In this document: in pieces, positions 22,167 through 36,939 of the stretch | Layout: each line of letters opens with the position of its first letter | How positions within the stretch are numbered: the stretch's first letter is position 1 | From: Batkoa obscura | Taxonomy: Eukaryota > Entomophthoromycota > Entomophthoromycetes > Entomophthorales > Batkoaceae | Direction of reading: 5' to 3' | Assembly (NCBI GenBank): GCA_030770535.1 | Contig: JASVEC010000052.1 | Span: forward strand, 124,001 to 188,000 | Length of the DNA: 64,000 nucleotides | Notes under the pieces: model-generated | Databases searched by the model: none | The model's input: only the letters and a program-made list of their open reading frames with translations | What the model was told of the DNA's origin: nothing | Program-made: the position numbers and the translations under genes

Positions 22167-24483
22167 ATGTATTTAAAATATTTATTATCTACAATAACTT
22201 TGATATTTCAAGTTTTATCCCAAGATCTCAATAATGCCATAAGATTTCAACCCATCCCTTCAAATCTCAACCTTAATAATTATAATAATTACGATGTTAT
22301 ATCTCAAGGAGATTTTAATAATGATAAATATATGGATTTAATATTAATTAATAAAAAAGAGTTAGAATTGAAATTATTGTTGTTTAATTCAAAAAGCAAA
22401 ATTTATGAAGAAGCCACAGGATTCGATATAAAAAGTGAAAAAAAGATTTTAAATATTATGGCAGCTGATTGGAATTATGATGGTTTATTAGATATATTAA
22501 TGGTTACTGAAAATGATGATAAAAAAGAATTGGAACTAAAAATAATATTAAACAATCATGGAACTGGATTTGGTAAGACTTATTAATATTATTATATTAT
22601 ATTATTTATATTATTAGTTGAAGAAAGTATTAATTTACCAAATTCTAATTTAATTCAACCTTTTATATTTGATTATAATGGTGATATGAAACCAGACTTA
22701 TTAGGTTATTTACCTAACAATAATCAACAAGAAGAACCAGAATTAGTAGTTTGGTTAAACAAAGCTATGGAAGAATACGGTAAAGAAAACATACAAAATA
22801 AAGAAAATTTATTTGAAGTTATAAAGTTAAATAAATTTACATTAAAACCAAAAAAAGATAACGAAAATAAAATAAAACAAGAAGAAGATAAAGATAAAGA
22901 AGATAAAGATAAAGAAATGTGTTTATTTTCATCACCACATAGTAATGGATTTATTGATATGGATGGGGATTGTTTAGCTGATTTATTTATTGTTTGTGAA
23001 GAAAAAGATTCTTCAAAAAAATATCAAATTTGGAAAAATCAAGTAACAATGAATGATAATGAAGCTTCATTTAAATTAATTAAATCAGACAAATTACCTA
23101 AAAACATTAATATGATTAAATTCTCTGATACTTTAGGACAAGGTAATTTAGATTTGATTTATTTTATATGTGATAAGGAAAATTGTAAAATTAAAATAAT
23201 TTATAATCAACAAATGAAATTATGTAATTTATATATAACAACAAATTGTAGATCACAAGAAAATATGTGTATTGAAGACGAGAATTTTAAATTAGATTTC
23301 AATAACAATAATGATAATAATAACTTTGAAATTGATATTCAAAATATATACGAACAACATCAAGATATTTATCCTTATTTGAAAGGCTATAACTTTATTA
23401 AATCAAAGACGTTAAATTATCCAATAAGTATTAATATCGGGGATTATAATTTGGACGGTTATCCAGATTTGTTACTTATATTAAAAAATAAAAAAGAAGA
23501 AACTCAACCTATTATATTACAATCTTTTCCTTGTGATAATAAACATTGTAATGAACAACAAATCAATTTAAATAGAAGATATTATTTGCCGCCATTTAAA
23601 TATAAAAATCCATTACTAATTAAAGACCAAAGTATTATTAAAGTAGATTGGTTTGATTTTTTTGAAGATGTAAGTTAACATATATAACATATAATATATT
23701 TAATTAATTATTTTTATTAGGGTACATTTGATTTGTTATTAACTAGTATTGATAAATCCGATAATTTACATTTAACTACCTTAGTTAATATTTACCCTAA
23801 TGATGCCTTTTTTTTAAAAACAATAGTATCTAATGGAGTTTGTTCTAATACATGTGAATTTAATCAAAGTATTAGTCCATATGGAGTAAATATGATAGGA
23901 GCAAGTATTAAATTTACAGTAGTTGATACTAATGGTAATACAAGGGGCAATATGGTAACTCAATTATCTCAATCCGCTTATAGAATGAGTGGAAATCCAT
24001 ATAATTTGATTGGATTAGGACGAACTAATAATTATTTACAAATGCTAATGGTGGGATCTTCAAGGAATAGACAAGTAAGTGTTATTTTTAATTTATTATA
24101 TATATATATTATATTTATATTATACCTTTATATTTATGCCTATTAATTATTAGAAAAAATATTATACTTCTTGGTCAGGTGTAATACCTAATTCTCAATT
24201 AATTATCTTACCTTATCAAACGGATCAATCAACTGATTCTTGGACAAGAGTATTATTTATTAATCCATCGCAATATGCTAAATTTGTTTTATTGGCTTTA
24301 ATTATTTCAATGGCTATTTTAACCATATTAGTTCTTTTATTAAATTGGCATGAAAGGGTAAATTATTATTTATTTATTGTTATAACTGAATTTTATATAT
24401 TAATGACATTTTATTTTATTTAGAGAGAAGATGAAAAGGATCGAAAAAAAGCTATTCATCATATTAATTTTGATGCTCTATGA
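22167..24483 (+). CDS. ITFG1/LINKIN-type FG-GAP repeat membrane protein
   Basis: Five exons: 22167-22572, 22618-23669, 23721-24074, 24154-24357 and 24424-24483, giving 691 aa. A signal peptide (MYLKYLLSTITLIFQVLSQ) is followed by FG-GAP/VCBS-type repeats with calcium-binding Asp clusters, such as GDFNNDKYMDL, ADWNYDGLLDI, DMDGDCLADLF and GDYNLDGYPDL. The block from DTNGNTRGN through YNLIGLGRTNNYLQ is diagnostic of ITFG1 (T-cell immunomodulatory protein, LINKIN). A membrane helix at about residues 650-670 and a short charged tail (REDEKDRKK) complete the type I topology. The family sits at the cell surface or secretory pathway and is linked to adhesion in animals; its fungal role is unclear. 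A Lys/Glu/Asp-rich insert near residue 230 comes from a simple aagataaag repeat. Confidence 0.93.
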
Positions 24484-25124
24484 GATAGAGTTCTGTTTTT
24501 TAAATTCTCATCTTTTTAAATATTTTAATTTGATTAAATTTATTTTTATATTTATTTTATTTTCATTTTCTATTCAGCATAAAATTTAAAATTCTTAACA
24601 AATTCTTTAGTGTTTATTATTATTTTTAAAGTCTTGAAGGAGTTAGACTTCTGGTTGGTTTATTGTTAGTCCTAACTAAAAATACAAAAGACTAAATAAG
24701 TGAAATGAGTGCTATGAAGGAAGAGAAGAGGGGAACCAATGAAAAACTGAGAAATTGACCAATTTGACATCATCTGATTTAGACTTGAGTAGCTTTAATT
24801 TCTACAACATTATCCAGGAGCAGAAAGGTATGGATACAATAGAGTTGTCAGCAATTTGGTTATTAGAAGATGATTCGATGTAATAGGAGTGAATTGTTCA
24901 CTATAACTTTAATTTATTAAACTTTTACTCAATTCAAATAAATAATCTTATTTTAAAATATTCAATTAAACATTTGATTTTCTATCAATAATAATTTTAT
25001 TTATAATATATATTTTTTTGCATAACAAACCATAAGAAGCATTAAGATAAGCATTATAGATCAATTGTAAAGGATCATGATGGGGGAGAAGGGGCATTCA
25101 ATAGATTATTTATCATTAAATGGT
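24484..25124. other. convergent 3' spacer with a possible relic
   Basis: This 640 bp lies between the 3' ends of the ITFG1-like (+) and DBP2 (-) genes and should hold both 3' UTRs and terminators. On the + strand, about 24748-24882 is an open run of ~44 codons ending in a stop. It has coding-like residues and no start, which may be the tail of a decayed gene. No family was recognised. Confidence 0.3.
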
Positions 25125-28779
<3,655 letters not shown>

Positions 28780-28884
28780 TAGGGGATGCATTTTTGTGTT
28801 TAAAGATTTTACTAATAATTTTTCTACTCAAGTAGTGCTTAAAAGATGGAAAAAGTAATGAAGCCAGAAAAGACATCCCCATAT
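28780..28884 (+). mobile_element. MITE copy 13
   Basis: GGGGATGCATTTTTGTG at the left (preceded by TA) and AGACATCCCCA-TA at the right. One base of the left terminus seems lost. Confidence 0.8.
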
Positions 28885-29229
28885 TTTCTATTAACACTTT
28901 AAAAAACGAATCTATGATAAATAAACTAGGGATGTTTTTTACTAATTACCCTTTTTGCTAGTATAATTTAAGAGCTAATTAATCAGTATCCTGTTTAAGC
29001 TTGGATATATGCTAACTAACTACTCATTTTAAAATGAATTAAAGTTAATAAGCATGAAATTAGTATGATATAACAAATAGCTGGTTATAAAACTCATCAT
29101 TTACTAGCACATATCCGAACTTAAACAGCTGCAATAGTTAATTTCTTTTTAAATTTTAAAATGGTAAGAAAAGGCAATAGGCAAAAACATTCTCAAATGG
29201 TGATCATACTTTTTTCCATTACTATGTTT

Positions 29230-29415
29230 ATTCTTAATATATTGTTTTATTTTTGGTATAAATCATTCTTATAATTTATTGCTTACATTTAATGTATTGC
29301 TTTATTTTCAGTATAACTCTAATTTAAACTATTTCATTTTTGACCTATTGCTTTACCTTTAATACTTATTTTGCTCTTAATATATTAACTTGCTTTTAAT
29401 ATATTGTTTGTTTAA
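29230..29415. repeat. degenerate AT-rich repeats
   Basis: Several imperfect units of the type TTAATATATTGTTTTATTTT recur here, with variants using GTATTGCTTTATTTT and CTATTGCTTTACCTTT. Spacing is irregular at about 45-65 bp. The repeat could simply reflect low-complexity composition. Confidence 0.3.
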
Positions 29416-29888
29416 ATGGATTTGACAATTAAAGTTTATAGCAGCTAAATTATTATACTATAATAGTAAATACTTTGTTTTATGCTTGATTATTGAAAAG
29501 TCAAAGTGTTGAATTTGATGTATTTTTAAATTACGGTTTTTAATTTATTAAAATTTTTTACACTCATTCGTCAAATGCTGCTCCTTGTCCATCCCCTTAG
29601 TATTTTTAAATAATCATTTAATAATATCATATTGTTGATAGTATAGATAACATTAATTGCTTCAAGCCTTTATTTTACATTTGAATTTTATTGTTTTTTG
29701 TTTGACTTTCTAGGAATCTTTACTACAAAAAATACTCAATTTTGAATTTGGAGCTGATAGAAACCACTTCCCTAAACTAAAAAATATAATTGTAATAATA
29801 CTTAAATGGTCATTAACAAAGTCTAAATAAATTATAAAAAACAAAGATTACTTAAAATATAAAAAGGAGGTTTAAGTTCATAAAAAAG

Positions 29889-29896
29889 TATATAAA
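29889..29896 (+). promoter_or_regulatory. TATA box of the lysozyme-like gene
   Basis: TATATAAA lies 36 bases before the ATG at 29932. It fits a short 5' leader. Confidence 0.45.
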
Positions 29897-29931
29897 CTAA
29901 TTAGAATGAAAAAATACTATCAATTTCAACA

Positions 29932-30579
29932 ATGTTTTTAAAACTAATCTTCTACTTAACCTTAATCTCCATCTTGAATGCAACCGCGCTTTCAAAGTGT
30001 AAGGATAATCAATTAAAGAATTTAACTTTAGATAAGCTAAATAGAGTATTTAGCCCATGTGGGGTAGAAAACAGTGTGGCAAAGGGGGAAAACATATCAT
30101 GCGAAAAAGCGTTACCATTGATAAAAGAGGCATTAACTAAATATTCTATCACTAAGAATGAGCAGATAGCTTATTACTTATCAACTGTATCAATAGAATC
30201 TGGTAACTTAACCTATAACAAGAATCATTTCCCAGGACGTCCAGGACAGGGCACTTATAGCATGCTATTAAGCCACAACTTATTTGAGTTTTATAAAATG
30301 GAATATAAAAATCAAAATAATTACAATGAAACTAATGATAGTTCGAAAATTCAATTGTTAGCTTATTTGAATCAAAATTCCCTTTCTTTTTTACCTGGCG
30401 CTTGGTGGATGGCTAAGGGTGCTGCTTTGATTCAAAATCCTTCTTGTTCTTCTTTGTTAAAGGATTTGGTGGGTTCGAATGATTCTAAGGTCACTCAATT
30501 ATTTACTACTTGTTTGGGTGTAGATGGTAAAGCTAGAATTGATGCTTATAAGTATACGTTAAATATTTTAAAGTCTTGA
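29932..30579 (+). CDS. secreted lysozyme-like superfamily protein
   Basis: A single exon of 215 aa. A signal peptide covers about residues 1-21. The mature domain has the motif SxESGNLxYNKNHFPGRPGQGT (residues 87-108), found in a family of small secreted fungal proteins. The glutamate at residue 89 sits where lysozyme/GH19/GH23-like folds place the catalytic acid. A second conserved patch is FLPGAWWMAKGAA. Cysteines at 23, 43, 57, 172 and 194 suggest disulfides, as in exported proteins. Acting on chitin or peptidoglycan is a reasonable inference, but no activity is shown by sequence alone. A TATA box lies just upstream. Confidence 0.7.
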   Translation: MFLKLIFYLTLISILNATALSKCKDNQLKNLTLDKLNRVFSPCGVENSVAKGENISCEKALPLIKEALTKYSITKNEQIAYYLSTVSIESGNLTYNKNHFPGRPGQGTYSMLLSHNLFEFYKMEYKNQNNYNETNDSSKIQLLAYLNQNSLSFLPGAWWMAKGAALIQNPSCSSLLKDLVGSNDSKVTQLFTTCLGVDGKARIDAYKYTLNILKS

Positions 30580-30814
30580 AAATAAAGTTAATTTTAATTT
30601 TGTTTTATTTGTATTAAACTAATTTGTAGAATGTTTTAATGTTTCAAGATTAGACCATATAAAAATTAGCTATTAGAGTTATAGTTTGATTTTACGATAT
30701 ATTACAAATAATATAATATAAATTTTATAAAACACAATTAAGCTCAATTAATACTTACAAGGCTAAATAGTTTATTAATATCACTCAATAGCTTAACAGC
30801 AAATTTATTGTCTA

Positions 30815-32611
30815 TTATCTACTGACATTATTAGCCCAATTCTGCTTATCATATAAATTATATAGGTTATAATCCATACCTTCAACATTAGCTACCAAGG
30901 AAATTAAACGATAGCATTCAGTAGCTAAAGTGAAATAAGGACTTGCTTTTTTCATTATAGAAAGTGAGAGTGATGTGTATTTTTTACCCTCATTCGCTCT
31001 ATCCTCTGTTTTTGAGCTACCGTTTTTTATTTGAATCATAATAGCACTACTTAAAGCATAAAATTTATAAGTAGTACAACTATAAATTATGCTATCTCCC
31101 ATTTCATTAGCAACTGTTATAACTTGTTTGGAAGCTTCATTGCATTGATCATAATAGTATTGTTTTAATTTTGGAACCCTGATCTCAGAGAACACTTGAT
31201 AAAGTTGAACTAAAACGCCATAATAAATTAACATTAAACTTTTTTGGAAGTCAGTAATTATAGATTGTTGGATCTTGAAGTTAAAATTAGTGATGGAATC
31301 AAAAGCTTGCTCTGATTTTAGTTTCCAAAAATCAAGATGTTTAGAAATTGCACGTGCTGTATTTTCTGAACTTGAGATACAATCTGTTTGAAGTGCTTCT
31401 GTAAATTTAAACTTCCTTACGATCATGTTCATTAAATGGCATAACTCGGAAAGGAAATACAAATAAATCAGGGTACCAAGGCCTAACGTTAATTCCGCTG
31501 GGTCTTCCCTAACCACTTCAAGCATATAGTTTGAGGGATATTTAGGTGAACTTATTGAACAATCTTGTGTCCAAGGTCGATTTAAACTAAATGCATAGAA
31601 TTTATCTAAGATATGCCCCCAATACCACAGTTTACTTCGTGACTCATTCTCTGCTTCAGTAAGTTTAGGACTATGACGATCTAAACCTAAGGAATAGCAC
31701 ATCCTTAAAGACATACCCATGTATAGCCATCCCTTTGGAAATTCTTTATGGTGATGCTGATAAAGCCCCATCATTAACAAAGCTGTAGCGTTATCAACCG
31801 AGGCTCTTAAATACCCACTTTTTAAATAAAATAACGCTCGATCAGTGAATATTTCTTTGAATTTATTAGCTACACTAGGGATATAGCTACATCCTAAGGC
31901 GCATACCATATAGACTAGAATAGGACTCTGTCTCGAAAAATTGGTTAAAAAGCTCATTTTATTTACTATTGGACAGTAATGATGGAAATAGTCAAAATAA
32001 GCTTTAATGGAGGCTTCCATTGCGTTTGTTTCAGTTTTGAAAAGACCCGTGACTTGATTTGTATGGGCGTTGGAACTATTGCCACTTTTTAATGTGTTAG
32101 ATTTGGATTGTACTACAGATAAAAATTGGTGGGGAGCAGGATGATATAAAGTATACATAGTTAGTAATAACCCCATAGGGCTATCACCAAAATATTCTAT
32201 TCTACCACTAGTAGATAAGTAAACCTTTTGTTTAATATCGATTAAGGAATTGCTCATTAACATGCTTAAAAAACTTGTTTTGGTATTAAAATAAATATTT
32301 TGTTGTTTATTATAAATTTTTGTTGCTTGACTATTATCTTTACTTGGTTCTTTTATATAATAAATATTATCATAAATAACTTTACTAACTTGATTCTTAT
32401 AAGGATTAAGCAAAATGGACTCATAATATGGTACTTGGTCCGTAATAAAATGCCTTGAGGATCCTTTTAAAGGTCCCCTTTTTTTTGGTATGTCATTATA
32501 TGAGCATGTAATCTTGGATGCTACACATCGTTGGCATATTGGATATATTTTATCACATTTTAATTTTTTTTTCCGACAAATATCACAAGCCCTTGAAGAT
32601 AAATGTTCCAT
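30815..32611 (-). CDS. Zn2Cys6 fungal transcription factor, paralogue A
   Basis: A single exon of 598 aa. The N-terminal zinc cluster CDICRKKKLKCDKIYPICQRC plus a final Cys follows Cx2Cx6Cx6Cx2Cx6C (residues 9-34). A basic linker (KKRGPLKGS) follows, then a fungal-specific transcription factor domain over roughly residues 130-450, with blocks such as YFDYFHHYCPIVNK and SLNRPWTQDCSISSPKYPSN. It is expected to be a nuclear DNA-binding regulator. It belongs to a head-to-tail array of three paralogues on the - strand (A here, B at 33511-35253, C at 37416-39275). It shares a 77-bp near-identical tract with B. Targets are unknown. No intron was needed. Confidence 0.93.
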   Translation of the reverse strand: MEHLSSRACDICRKKKLKCDKIYPICQRCVASKITCSYNDIPKKRGPLKGSSRHFITDQVPYYESILLNPYKNQVSKVIYDNIYYIKEPSKDNSQATKIYNKQQNIYFNTKTSFLSMLMSNSLIDIKQKVYLSTSGRIEYFGDSPMGLLLTMYTLYHPAPHQFLSVVQSKSNTLKSGNSSNAHTNQVTGLFKTETNAMEASIKAYFDYFHHYCPIVNKMSFLTNFSRQSPILVYMVCALGCSYIPSVANKFKEIFTDRALFYLKSGYLRASVDNATALLMMGLYQHHHKEFPKGWLYMGMSLRMCYSLGLDRHSPKLTEAENESRSKLWYWGHILDKFYAFSLNRPWTQDCSISSPKYPSNYMLEVVREDPAELTLGLGTLIYLYFLSELCHLMNMIVRKFKFTEALQTDCISSSENTARAISKHLDFWKLKSEQAFDSITNFNFKIQQSIITDFQKSLMLIYYGVLVQLYQVFSEIRVPKLKQYYYDQCNEASKQVITVANEMGDSIIYSCTTYKFYALSSAIMIQIKNGSSKTEDRANEGKKYTSLSLSIMKKASPYFTLATECYRLISLVANVEGMDYNLYNLYDKQNWANNVSR

Positions 32612-33510
32612 TGTAATAGAAAATGAAAAAATGCTTTAAGTTTAATTTTAATTCATCACATCCTATAGTTTTAAAGCTTTAAAACCAAAGTTCCGTTTCA
32701 CCTCCATTAATTTTTTTTTGGAATGCTTAAAATTAAAATGGTTAGATTTAGTTATAATTACCAAATATTTCATTTAAACTATAATGAGAAGCGGTGTTGA
32801 CAATTATAATAAACTATAAAGTTGGCTATTTTAGAGGTGATCTCTGGGACCAAAAAAATGTATAGCTTAACAATTAGTATTGGCTTAAATAATCTTTTTA
32901 TTGAAACATTATTTAGCTTTTTAAAAATTTAATAGTAATTTAAAATTAATTGATGGTATTATAGTTATTAATGTTACAACTGGCTAAATAAAAGTCTGTT
33001 TTTTGTAAGTTATGTAAAGTCTTTCCTGTTGAATAAAAATTGAACTAATTTTAGTATTAGTCTTTAATGTAAAAAATAATCTTAATTTAAACAATGCTTT
33101 ATTATAATATAATTCAAACTATGAGCTTTAGGTCATTAATTTAGCCTGTAGAGCATAAAATTTTATAATATAGAAATAGTATATTCGAAACTTTCTTTGA
33201 AATATAATAATATAAAGCTTAAAACTTTATTACTCTTAAACTTTCAAAAACCATAGATATGCTGTTTTAAACTTAACTTTATTCTTGGTTTGAAATTCTA
33301 ATTGATAATATACATTCCAATTTAAATATATCTTCATATACGTCTCATTTAAGATTTATCTCCTTTCTTAAAATTTGTCATATATAGTATTATGTCTCCT
33401 ATAACTTTACCCTCATTTAGTTGAACTTGTACGCGTTTTTTATTCTTTTAGAGATGAATACAAAGTATAATGGTATTATATATATTAAAAATATTAAAAA
33501 AATAAAATAG
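32612..33510. other. spacer between regulators A and B
   Basis: About 900 bp of AT-rich DNA: the promoter side of A and the 3' side of B. No gene or MITE seen. Confidence 0.4.
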
Positions 33511-35253
33511 TTAAGATACAGCACTGATATCGATAGCTTCAGCAGTAGCTAATAGACATGATAAGCGAAGGCACTCAGCGGCCATAACGTAATAGGGTTT
33601 AGCATTTGAGACTATTTGTAGCCCATTAATTAAATTTTGATGTGACTCATAAGTTCTTTTAGGATTGATAGATCGTGTATTTTTGATTTGAATCATAATG
33701 GCACTACTCAGAGCATAAAACTTATATGTAATACAATGGAAGTTGAAGTTTTTACCCATTCCATTTGCTACCTTTATTGCTTTATTTGCTGCATCACTAC
33801 ATTTAATATTATAATACTCATTCAAGCTTGGGATACCAACTTCCGAAAAACTTTGATACAACTGTACCAAAGTACCATAGTAAATCATCATCAAACTAGC
33901 TTTGAAATTTTGAATAATGTAATTATATTTTTCATTACTACTTAATATTTTTGAAAAACTCTGTTCTGCTTTCGTTTTCCATATCGTAAAATATCGAGTA
34001 ATAGCTTGTGTCTTTTTTTCTAATCGCTCAATATTATCCAACTTAATCGTTTCTGTAAATTTAAATTTCCTCAATATCATATTCATTAAATGGCATAGCT
34101 CTGATAAATGATAAAAATGCACCAAAGTACATTTGTTGATGACTATTTCACTTAAATCATTGCTCATTACTTCAAGCATATAGTTTGAGGGGTATTTAGG
34201 TGAACTTATTGAACAATCTTGTGTCCAAGGTCGATTTAAACTAAACGCAAATAATTTATCTGATATATGACTCCAATACCATATCCTACTTCTCAATTCA
34301 TTTTCGGCTTCAGTAAGTTTAGGATTATGGCGATCTAATCCTAAACAATAACACATCCTTAAAGCCATACCTTTATATAGCCAACCCTTTGGGAATTCTT
34401 TAGGGCAATGTTGATAAGCGCCCATTAATAGTAGGGCAGTAATAGATTGAATTGAAATAGTGAGATAGCCTCTTTTTAATAAAGCTACCGCTCTGTCACA
34501 AAATATTTCTCTAAATTTTTCAGCTACGTGAGGAATATAACCGCAACCAATAGTACAAACCATATAAACTAAGATTGGAGACTGCTGCTTTAGATTTGTT
34601 AAAAATTCTTTTTTATTTACTATTGGACAATACAAGTGAAAAAAATTAAAATAAGCTTCAATTGAAAGTTTGATCACTGCTGTTTCAATAGTTTGTTCAA
34701 AAAGGCGTCCAATCGTATCGGAGTTACTATCTAACGTATTTGTAATTGCTTGAGGTATTTGTAATAATGGTAATAAAGTTTTTGGGGAAGGGTGGTGAAG
34801 AGCGTACATTGTTAATAGTAGTCCCATTGGGCTATCTCCAAAATATTCTAACCCACCATTAAAGGAGATATGTAGCTTTTGCTTTATATCAATTAAAGAG
34901 TTGCTCATCATAATTGTTAATACATTGCTCCTAGTGTCAACAAATATGTTTCTAATGTTAAATTTGACCTTCTGGTTTTGCTTGTCACTTTTTCTTTCGT
35001 TTATAAAATAGATATTACCATGAAATACTTTTTTTACTTGATTATCAAACGGATTGAGTAAGATTGATTCATAGTAAGGTATATGATTATTTTGTAGTTG
35101 AACTACTGTGGTTTTACCTCGCGTTCTAGGTACATCATTATAGCTACATCCTTCTCCATATTTTGAACATCGTAGGCATTTTGGATATTGCCGATCACAT
35201 TTCACTTTTCTCCTCCTACATACATCACATGGTCTTGGAAATAGCTGTTGCAT
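33511..35253 (-). CDS. Zn2Cys6 fungal transcription factor, paralogue B
   Basis: A single exon of 580 aa. The zinc cluster CDVCRRRKVKCDRQYPKCLRC plus a final Cys sits at residues 9-34, followed by a basic linker (PRTRGKTTV). The middle domain contains YFNFFHLYCPIVNK, KGWLYKGMALRMCYCLGLDRH and SLNRPWTQDCSISSPKYPSN. It is closely related in layout to A and C, but protein identity outside special tracts is only moderate. The segment at 33627-33879 is identical to 37613-37865 in paralogue C, a sign of recent gene conversion. The C-terminus is about 30 residues shorter than in C and lacks C's end, so the last residues could have been lost or replaced. It is expected to be a nuclear regulator; targets are unknown. 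Confidence 0.93.
   Translation of the reverse strand: MQQLFPRPCDVCRRRKVKCDRQYPKCLRCSKYGEGCSYNDVPRTRGKTTVVQLQNNHIPYYESILLNPFDNQVKKVFHGNIYFINERKSDKQNQKVKFNIRNIFVDTRSNVLTIMMSNSLIDIKQKLHISFNGGLEYFGDSPMGLLLTMYALHHPSPKTLLPLLQIPQAITNTLDSNSDTIGRLFEQTIETAVIKLSIEAYFNFFHLYCPIVNKKEFLTNLKQQSPILVYMVCTIGCGYIPHVAEKFREIFCDRAVALLKRGYLTISIQSITALLLMGAYQHCPKEFPKGWLYKGMALRMCYCLGLDRHNPKLTEAENELRSRIWYWSHISDKLFAFSLNRPWTQDCSISSPKYPSNYMLEVMSNDLSEIVINKCTLVHFYHLSELCHLMNMILRKFKFTETIKLDNIERLEKKTQAITRYFTIWKTKAEQSFSKILSSNEKYNYIIQNFKASLMMIYYGTLVQLYQSFSEVGIPSLNEYYNIKCSDAANKAIKVANGMGKNFNFHCITYKFYALSSAIMIQIKNTRSINPKRTYESHQNLINGLQIVSNAKPYYVMAAECLRLSCLLATAEAIDISAVS
33627..33879 (-). repeat. gene-conversion tract, copy in B
   Basis: 253 bp, identical base for base to 37613-37865 in paralogue C. 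The identity stops abruptly at both ends. Confidence 0.93.
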
Positions 35254-35904
35254 TTAAAATAAGGAATAAAAAAGGTTAAAGGAAGAAATTAGAATTTTGA
35301 TTTTAAGATTAAATTAAAAGTATGTGTAAACTTCCTTCATTTAGAAATTAAATGACTTTAAAGGCTTAATTATAGTGAATCTTGATCTCTAAGCTTATTT
35401 TCCACCAACTAATTTAGTTTTTAATTTTACAATAAATTCATGCTGCCTAATTTCATTTTATATTAATCACATCTGCATGAATTCAATTTAGAGCACAAAT
35501 TTTACACAAAATTTCTTTCGACCTTTCACATCAAAATTCGCATAAACAGGATGTTATATATTTTGGAATGTAATTCGATTTAAATATGCTTCTTATTTTA
35601 ATTTAATAATTATATAAGGGGTATAGCTTGAAGTAAAGTACATTAACCATTAACCACCTGAGTATGAATGACGGCCTAAAGTGTCATGGTTTTTTTGTCG
35701 AAGTCTAAACTTGATGAGTCCAAGTTACTAAATTTAGCCTGGTTAAATAAAATTAATGATCCCTTGCTTTTTTTGCAAAAAAAATCTCGAATTCAGTACT
35801 CAAGTGGGTTAAATGCTAGGGAGCTTATACTATTAAATATAAAACCTTATAGTTACATTCATTCTATTTTTTACCAGATAGTTTTTTTAAAATTACAAAT
35901 TAGC
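35254..35904. other. upstream region of regulator B
   Basis: AT-rich DNA likely holding the promoter of B. A short + strand ORF at 35686-35931 runs into MITE copy 14 and has no recognisable domain; it is not called. Confidence 0.4.
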
Positions 35905-36010
35905 CATATGGGGATGTATTTTTGTGTTTAAGAATTTTACTAACAATTTTTCCACTCAAATAGCGCTTAAAAAATAGAAAAGTAGTGAAATCAAAAAAAC
36001 GTTCTCATAT
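35905..36010 (+). mobile_element. MITE copy 14
   Basis: TA-TGGGGATGTATTTTTGTG at the left; worn right end (CGTTCTCA-TA). The core tttttccactcaaatagcgc is intact. Confidence 0.85.
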
Positions 36011-36462
36011 TTTAAAATTAATACATCCCAGTTTTGATTTTTTTGAATATAGGTCAACTTGAATGTAAGGTTCAATGTTTTTCTGGTTTGGTTCTTTACA
36101 AAGATCGTAAGATGAGTATAGATGCTATGAGAATATATCTCTTTTTGTTCAATTTATTACACATATTTTTTTGGTTGAAGTTAAGCTAACAAATTTCTTA
36201 ATTTTCTGTGACAGAAAATGAACGAAATGATGAAGTAAGAGCATTCCTTTTTCTCATACGGATTTGTAAACTTACACTTTAACAAACTAAAATACCTCTT
36301 TTTTTTTTAACATACGAAATTAGAATTTAAATTTTCATGAAAGAAAGAAATAAGTTGCTATTTGAATAAAATATTCAGTTTTTGTCTCTAATTTTTTAGA
36401 ATTTGTGATTGTTTTTGAAACAAGCTCATTTTTTGAAAATATCCTTCTGTAAAAAGTAGTCA

Positions 36463-36571
36463 ATATATGCGGACGTATTTTTGTGTTTAAGAATTTTACT
36501 AACAAACTTTCTGCTCAAATAGTGCTTAAAAATGGAAAAATAATGAAACTAAAAAAAACAGCCACATATAT
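36463..36571 (+). mobile_element. MITE copy 15
   Basis: TA-TGCGGACGTATTTTTGTG at the left and ACAGCCACA-TA at the right. Both ends have paired changes, but the family core is clear. Confidence 0.8.
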
Positions 36572-36832
36572 AAGGTGCTATAGCTTTATTTTTAATATTT
36601 TAAATCTTATCAGAAAATTATGTTGATTTAATTATTGATTTTACTAAATAGCATAACTACATACCCCAATGTATATCCCTTAAGAGGTAGTAAAACAATA
36701 TTCTTTTTATAAAAAGATAGTTAAATGTTTGTTTATTAAATCAGCATCAATTTTCAATGTTATAAAGTTAATTCAAATAGTGAAGCAAAAGCTCATATTT
36801 TAAACATTACTTTAAAAGGACAAGAGAGCTTC

Positions 36833-36939
36833 TATATGGGAGTGTTTTTTTCGGTTTCATTATTTTTTCCATCTTTTAAGCGCTACTTGAGTGGAAAACT
36901 CATTAGTAAAGTTATTAAAAAAAAATATATCCCCATATA
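36833..36939 (-). mobile_element. MITE copy 16 (inverted)
   Basis: TA-TGGGAGTGTTTTTTTCGG at the left and ATATATCCCCA-TA at the right, with central aagcgctacttgagtgg. Confidence 0.85.

Noticed and set aside
28926-28962. Fragment resembling a MITE end (gggatgttttttacta)
   Set aside because: Only one end matches and the rest diverges, so it cannot be called a copy.
29161-29274. 37-codon ORF with one hydrophobic segment
   Set aside because: Short and AT-driven, and it does not match known small membrane proteins such as RAMP4 or OST4.
35686-35931. 81-codon + strand ORF
   Set aside because: Its end lies in a MITE copy and no domain is visible. It may be a relic, but the support is too weak.
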